NCBI GenBank assembly: GCA_041689775.1
Contig: JBDNFP010000404.1
Location: 1 to 7,641, forward strand
Origin: JBDNFP01 sp041689775
GTDB taxonomy: Bacteria > Bacteroidota > Bacteroidia > Cytophagales > Spirosomataceae
Direction of reading: 5' to 3'
DNA length: 7,641 nucleotides
The notes under the pieces are model-generated. The model saw nothing but the letters and a program-made list of their open reading frames with translations, did not search any database and was not told the DNA's origin. Positions 4,542 to 7,641 of this stretch are shown here, piece by piece. The position numbers were made by a program, and so were the translations under genes. The stretch's first letter is position 1. Each line of letters opens with the position of its first letter.

Positions 4542-6617
4542 ATGAAAAGGATCATCCTGCTTTTTTTTCTGCTCCCATTATCGGGTTTTTCGAGGGATAT
4601 CACCATTGCCGTAGCGGCAAAATCACCCGTGGTGGATTACGCCCTGCGGCAGTTCCGTCGGTCGGTAGAAAAAACGGGCTTTGTGGTCAAAGAAACCACC
4701 CCGGCCACGGCCAACGTGGTGGTTTCGGCCGAGGCATCCCTCGGCAAGGAAGGCTATCGATTCGAGCGACGGGGCAACCAACTCCTTCTCCAAACAGGCG
4801 ACGAGAATGGTGCGCTATACGGCTTACTGGATTTGGGTGAACAGTTACGTTGGGGTAAAACCCTTACTCAAATTTCAGCCAAAACTGTACGACCTCGGCT
4901 GGGTTTCCGGGCCGTCAAGTTCAACCTGCCCTACATGGCTTACCGCAACGGCCCTTCACTGACCCAACACGACTTGACCTGCCGCGATCTAAATTTCTGG
5001 GAGGCCTACCTCGACAACATGGCCCAAAGCCGCTTTAACGTCCTATCCCTGTGGTCGCAGCATTTGTTTCACTACATGGTCATGCCCGAGCATTTTCCAG
5101 AGGCCACGCAGTTCAATGAATTCGAGATGGGCGAGTGGAAAATGTTCTGGAAAGAACTCTTCCGCATGGCGCACGAACGCGGAATCGAAACCTATATCAT
5201 CAATTGGAACACCTTCGTATCGCCCTCCTTTGCAAGGGCGCACAACGTGGGCGGCTACGAAGGGTCGCACTTTGGTGACGGCGACACAACGCAAATCACC
5301 GAGCGCTACACCCGCGAAATTATCCGGCAGGTCATCGACGAGTACGACGACCTCGACGGCCTTGGTATCACGCTGGGCGAACGCATGGGGGGCCAAAACC
5401 CCGACGAGCGTCGCGCCTGGCTCGACCGCACCATCCTAGCCGGGATGCGCGACGCTAAACGTAAAATCAAGTTCGTGTACCGCGCTCCGCTTTCCGCCAA
5501 CGAAAAATCAGGCGGAACCACGAGCTACGAGAACGATAAACGTACCCGGCAGCAGGTCGAAGGGCTAGACGTGACGGAGGCTTACGTGGAGTTTAAGTAC
5601 AACTGGTCGCACGGGCATTCATCGCCCAATCTGTTCCACGTCCACGGCGGCCAGCTCTCGGACGCCTACTGGAATCCAATTTCGGATAAGTTAAAGGTAG
5701 TCTGGACGCTACGTAACGAAGATTTCTTCGTCCTGCGCTGGGGGCAGCCCGATTTTATCCGGGAATTCATTAAAAATAACGGAGCGAACTACGTGGGTGG
5801 GTGCTTCGTTGGGTCAGAGGGACTCATTCCGGCCAAGGATTACATCAGCCAGGACGGTCCACACCGGACCTGGAACTGGCATTTCCAGCGGCAATGGCTG
5901 TGGTACGCTGTGTGGGGCCGACTGCTCTACGACAACAACACACCGGATGCAACTTTTCAAAATTTACAGGCCGACCGCTTCGGGTCGGACAAAGCCAGCG
6001 ACTTGCTGGTCGGATGGAAAAATGCCAGTCAGGTACCGCTGCTTTTTGCTTCCTACCATAAAGGCAATAATGACTTGTCGCTCTACACCGAAAGTTTTGG
6101 CAATTGGTTTGGGGTCGGGAAGCACCATCTTTTCGACATCAACAACATCATTAACCATCCTGTGCTGGACACGCTGCGCTTCGTCAATATCAAGACTTAC
6201 CTAGCCAACGGCGAAATGGTAGCACCGGGTATCCTTTCGCCACCCCAACTGGCCGATAGCCTAGACCGCATTGCGCAACGCGCCTTGGGCATTTCCGAAA
6301 AATGGGTTGGTAAGGGAACGCCTACGCTCGACGCCGAACTAGCTGATCTGGCAGCTTGGTCATGTTTCGCACGCTACTTTGCTGATAAACTACGGGCCGG
6401 CGTAGCATTGGCCAAGTACCGCAAAAACGGACAGAAGCCTTACCAAAACGAGGCGGTAGCGCTCCTAGAAAAATGCGTAACACATTGGAAAAACTACGTG
6501 GCGGCGATTGAGAAATACAACAAACCGTCTTTCCTCTTCCACACCGCCGATCCGTTTTCCTTCGCCAACAAACTACCCGAGGTAGAGCACGACGTGGAAA
6601 TAGCCCGTGGAAAATGA
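4542..6617 (+). CDS. Exported glycoside hydrolase-like protein with GH20b-type N-domain and TIM-barrel (GH20/GH67-like)
   Basis: A 691-residue protein. Residues 1-17 are a signal peptide (IILLFFLLPLSGFS). Residues 18-112 resemble the alpha/beta N-terminal domain found in GH20, GH67 and GH84 enzymes: a segment starting DITIAVA, then EGYRFER, LLLQTGDENGALYGLLDLGE. Residues 120-460 look like a TIM barrel: GFRAVKFNLPY, FWEAYLDNMAQSRFNVLSLW, GIETYIINWNTF, LDGLGITLGERMGG, KFVYRAP, VEFKYNWSH, VVWTLRNEDFF and GGCFVGSEGL. Acidic residues at strand ends that could be catalytic are Glu280, Glu393 and Glu426; which ones act is not known. The rest (about 470-691) is largely helical and Trp/Lys-rich. Start chosen for the signal peptide and AT-rich leader (GTACGTAAATG). 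The codons are clearly more GC-rich than those of neighbouring genes. It is divergent from the dehydrogenase operon and probably cleaves uronic-acid or other glycosides in the periplasm or at the surface; the substrate is not supported by sequence. Confidence 0.75.
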   Translation: MKRIILLFFLLPLSGFSRDITIAVAAKSPVVDYALRQFRRSVEKTGFVVKETTPATANVVVSAEASLGKEGYRFERRGNQLLLQTGDENGALYGLLDLGEQLRWGKTLTQISAKTVRPRLGFRAVKFNLPYMAYRNGPSLTQHDLTCRDLNFWEAYLDNMAQSRFNVLSLWSQHLFHYMVMPEHFPEATQFNEFEMGEWKMFWKELFRMAHERGIETYIINWNTFVSPSFARAHNVGGYEGSHFGDGDTTQITERYTREIIRQVIDEYDDLDGLGITLGERMGGQNPDERRAWLDRTILAGMRDAKRKIKFVYRAPLSANEKSGGTTSYENDKRTRQQVEGLDVTEAYVEFKYNWSHGHSSPNLFHVHGGQLSDAYWNPISDKLKVVWTLRNEDFFVLRWGQPDFIREFIKNNGANYVGGCFVGSEGLIPAKDYISQDGPHRTWNWHFQRQWLWYAVWGRLLYDNNTPDATFQNLQADRFGSDKASDLLVGWKNASQVPLLFASYHKGNNDLSLYTESFGNWFGVGKHHLFDINNIINHPVLDTLRFVNIKTYLANGEMVAPGILSPPQLADSLDRIAQRALGISEKWVGKGTPTLDAELADLAAWSCFARYFADKLRAGVALAKYRKNGQKPYQNEAVALLEKCVTHWKNYVAAIEKYNKPSFLFHTADPFSFANKLPEVEHDVEIARGK

Positions 6618-6687
6618 GGGCAATAACTACCTACCAGGAGATCGTGGTTTAATCAAATTATGAATGCCAGAGATCTTCTGACTCCCA

Positions 6688-6813
6688 TTACTTTTTATTC
6701 AGACCCAAGGTATAGCTTGGGTTCAAGATCAGAGAAGCCAAGTCTATTCGCCAATCAAGTATCTTCAACGTATTGTACTCGTTGGTATTCTTATTGATTA
6801 CGGAAATTGGTCG
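6688..6813 (-). other. Short minus-strand open segment, possible C-terminal gene relic
   Basis: The 41 codons run from just after a TAA (6814-6816) to a TAA at 6688-6690. They include NTNEYNTLKILDWRIDL and end in LNPSYTLGLNKK. The look is of a real protein C-terminus with alternating hydrophobic residues, as in beta-barrel ends, but no family is identified and there is no start codon. Chance is possible at this length. Confidence 0.2.
6703..6722. repeat. Inverted repeat, 7-bp arms ACCCAAG / CTTGGGT
   Basis: A perfect 7-bp stem with a 6-base loop (GTATAG), 86 bases after the glycosidase stop. No T-run follows on either strand, so it is not a standard intrinsic terminator, though it could protect the 3' end of the transcript. 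It also lies inside the minus-strand relic at 6688-6813. Confidence 0.35.
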
Positions 6814-6949
6814 TTAACAAATGATTATCCAAGAGAACTCTTCGCAAGGGTGTACTACCTTTCAGAAAATTGTCCCGACGCTTGAAAACCGTAAAGGCAG
6901 ATATCATGACAGAAGTATTTCCTTAGGCAACACAGTTGGCTTGGTTTTA

Positions 6950-6976
6950 TGCTTACCTATGGTAGTAGTGTAAGCA
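6950..6976. repeat. Inverted repeat, 7-bp arms TGCTTAC / GTAAGCA
   Basis: A perfect 7-bp inverted repeat with a 13-base spacer in gene-free DNA. It could be an operator or a remnant of a mobile element end; nothing adjacent supports either reading. Confidence 0.3.
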
Positions 6977-7107
6977 GTCGGTCGACCCCCTTACTTTGAA
7001 ATTAAGATAGAGAAAAGCCTATTCATTTTCTGCGTTGATTATGGTCATCAAGTTATTTACTACTCAAACATTTACCTAGAATTGAACTTCAATCTTCTCT
7101 TTTTTTC

Positions 7108-7440
7108 TCATACCCCCCCTTGATTGAATTGATCTTCACTAATTACCGTATAATCAATTACTATTTCCATACCGCCCGAGGTCTTAGTTCGTACAAAGCG
7201 TTGACGGATACTCCCATGATCCTGCATGACGATATAGTTTTTTTCCGGCCCTAAAATATAGTGTGATTGTGTTCTGAGAAAAATTGGAGTTCCTATGGCT
7301 CGACAATTATCAGTATGCAGTACTTTGACATGCAAGCTAACGCTCAATTAGTCTTCTGCGTAGAGATACCAGTTAGAAGCGACAGAAGCATCTATTCACA
7401 CGGTGATTGTATCATTACCTGCGGCTTTATCAATAGAATG
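7108..7440 (-). pseudogene. Unrecognised stop-interrupted coding remnant
   Basis: On the minus strand one frame reads through HSIDKAAGNDTITV, a TGA (7396-7398), IDASVASNWYLYAED, a TAA (7348-7350), then about 79 more codons including HVKVLHTDNCRAIGTPIF, YILGPEKNYIVMQDHGSI and SGGMEIVIDYTVISEDQ, ending at TGA 7108-7110. The sequence keeps a protein-like, beta-rich character on both sides of each stop, which favours a decayed secreted-protein gene over chance. A G7 tract (7113-7119) sits just before the final stop. The segment after the TAA could alternatively be a small intact gene starting at TTG 7347, but it has no usual start signals. No family was recognised. Confidence 0.35.
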
Positions 7441-7528
7441 GCTCCATATCCTGTGATTTACCAGATGTTATACTACTGAGTAATATTAAAACTATTGACA
7501 GTAATACTGTGAGCAGTTTTCGCTTTAC
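7441..7528. other. Short gene-free spacer with an odd palindrome
   Basis: The spacer separates the C-terminus of the edge gene from the stop-interrupted remnant. It contains ACAGTA-A-TACTGT (7498-7510), a perfect 13-base odd palindrome that could be a small operator or half of a terminator; no T-run follows. Confidence 0.3.
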
Positions 7529-7641
7529 TTATGCAGCCTTACGTCGCCAGAACTGGCACTGCAAGCTGTCAAATTGATTAACGTCAACTAATCCTTCCAG
7601 GCCGAGTTGTCTATAAATAACCTGCCAAATGCGTCGGTCCG
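7529..7641 (-). CDS. C-terminal end of an unrecognised protein (5'-truncated by window edge)
   Basis: The frame is open from the window edge (first full codon at 7639-7637) to TAA at 7529-7531, giving 36 residues: a segment DRRIWQVIYRQLGLEGLVD followed by VNQFDSLQCQFWRRKAA. The composition (amphipathic helix, then a basic end RRK) and higher GC content than the preceding spacer favour a genuine C-terminus. The gene reads towards the decayed region. No family was recognised from so short a piece; a stop-free 36 codons can also arise by chance. Confidence 0.4.
   Translation of the reverse strand, partial: DRRIWQVIYRQLGLEGLVDVNQFDSLQCQFWRRKAA

Larger units (their letters stand above)
6618..7107. 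other. AT-rich gene-free stretch with possible decayed coding pieces
   Basis: No intact gene was seen. It holds two hairpin-like inverted repeats (6703-6722 and 6950-6976) and two short minus-strand open segments in different frames: one at 6688-6813 ending in LASLILNPSYTLGLNKK, and one from an ATG near 6907 reading MISAFTVFKRRDNFLKG and ending at a TAA near 6794. Their tandem order in shifted frames suggests one decayed gene, but no family was recognised. No clear terminator for the glycosidase gene was found. Confidence 0.4.

Noticed and set aside
4412..4606. Minus-strand open frame across the divergent promoter region
   Set aside because: It starts inside the glycosidase signal-peptide region, has no recognisable motif, and ends in AT-rich spacer.
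4681..6204. Several open frames of 64-135 codons on both strands inside the glycosidase gene
   Set aside because: Typical shadow frames of a GC-richer long gene; Arg/Ser/Pro-rich composition without motifs.
6703..6722. Intrinsic terminator after the glycosidase gene
   Set aside because: The stem is short and no run of T follows on either strand.
1..7641. CRISPR array, tRNA, rRNA or TA module
   Set aside because: No regularly spaced repeats, no cloverleaf or rRNA-like blocks, and no recognisable toxin or antitoxin proteins were seen on either strand.

Overview
The window looks like a piece of a Bacteroidota chromosome, most likely from the Cytophagales (Spirosoma/Runella/Dyadobacter-like). 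The evidence is the families present (two DUF1080/3-keto-disaccharide hydrolase proteins, a DUF1593 relic, a haem c-fused PQQ-type sugar dehydrogenase, a large secreted glycoside hydrolase), the lack of Shine-Dalgarno sequences before the starts, and the AT-rich leaders typical of that phylum. No rRNA, tRNA or CRISPR array was seen.

Layout: 1-264 is the right end of an IS1-family insertion sequence (transposase C-terminus plus a candidate right terminal repeat). From 265 to about 1066 there is decayed DNA; the only recognisable part is the C-terminal half of a DUF1593 (nucleoside-hydrolase-like) gene on the minus strand, broken by stops and a frameshift and lying directly beside the IS. From 4239 down to 1067 on the minus strand runs a compact three-gene operon: a cytochrome c-PQQ sugar dehydrogenase fusion, then two paralogous DUF1080 proteins (9-bp gap, then a 4-bp ATGA overlap). 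A 302-bp divergent intergenic region (4240-4541) separates it from a plus-strand gene (4542-6617) for a 691-residue exported protein with a GH20/GH67-like architecture. From 6618 to the end the DNA is AT-rich and decayed, with a stop-interrupted minus-strand fragment (7108-7440) and the C-terminal end of an unrecognised minus-strand gene (7529-7641).

How the genes may work together: all four intact proteins carry signal peptides, so the locus is probably an extracytoplasmic carbohydrate-processing unit. The dehydrogenase can oxidise a sugar and pass electrons through its own haem c. DUF1080 proteins are known as hydrolases/lyases of 3-keto-glycosides, so the inferred scheme is oxidation of a glycoside followed by cleavage, with the divergent glycosidase supplying or trimming the substrate. 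The co-transcription is read from the sequence; the substrate and the order of steps are inference. The DUF1593 relic suggests the cluster was once larger and was eroded near the insertion sequence.
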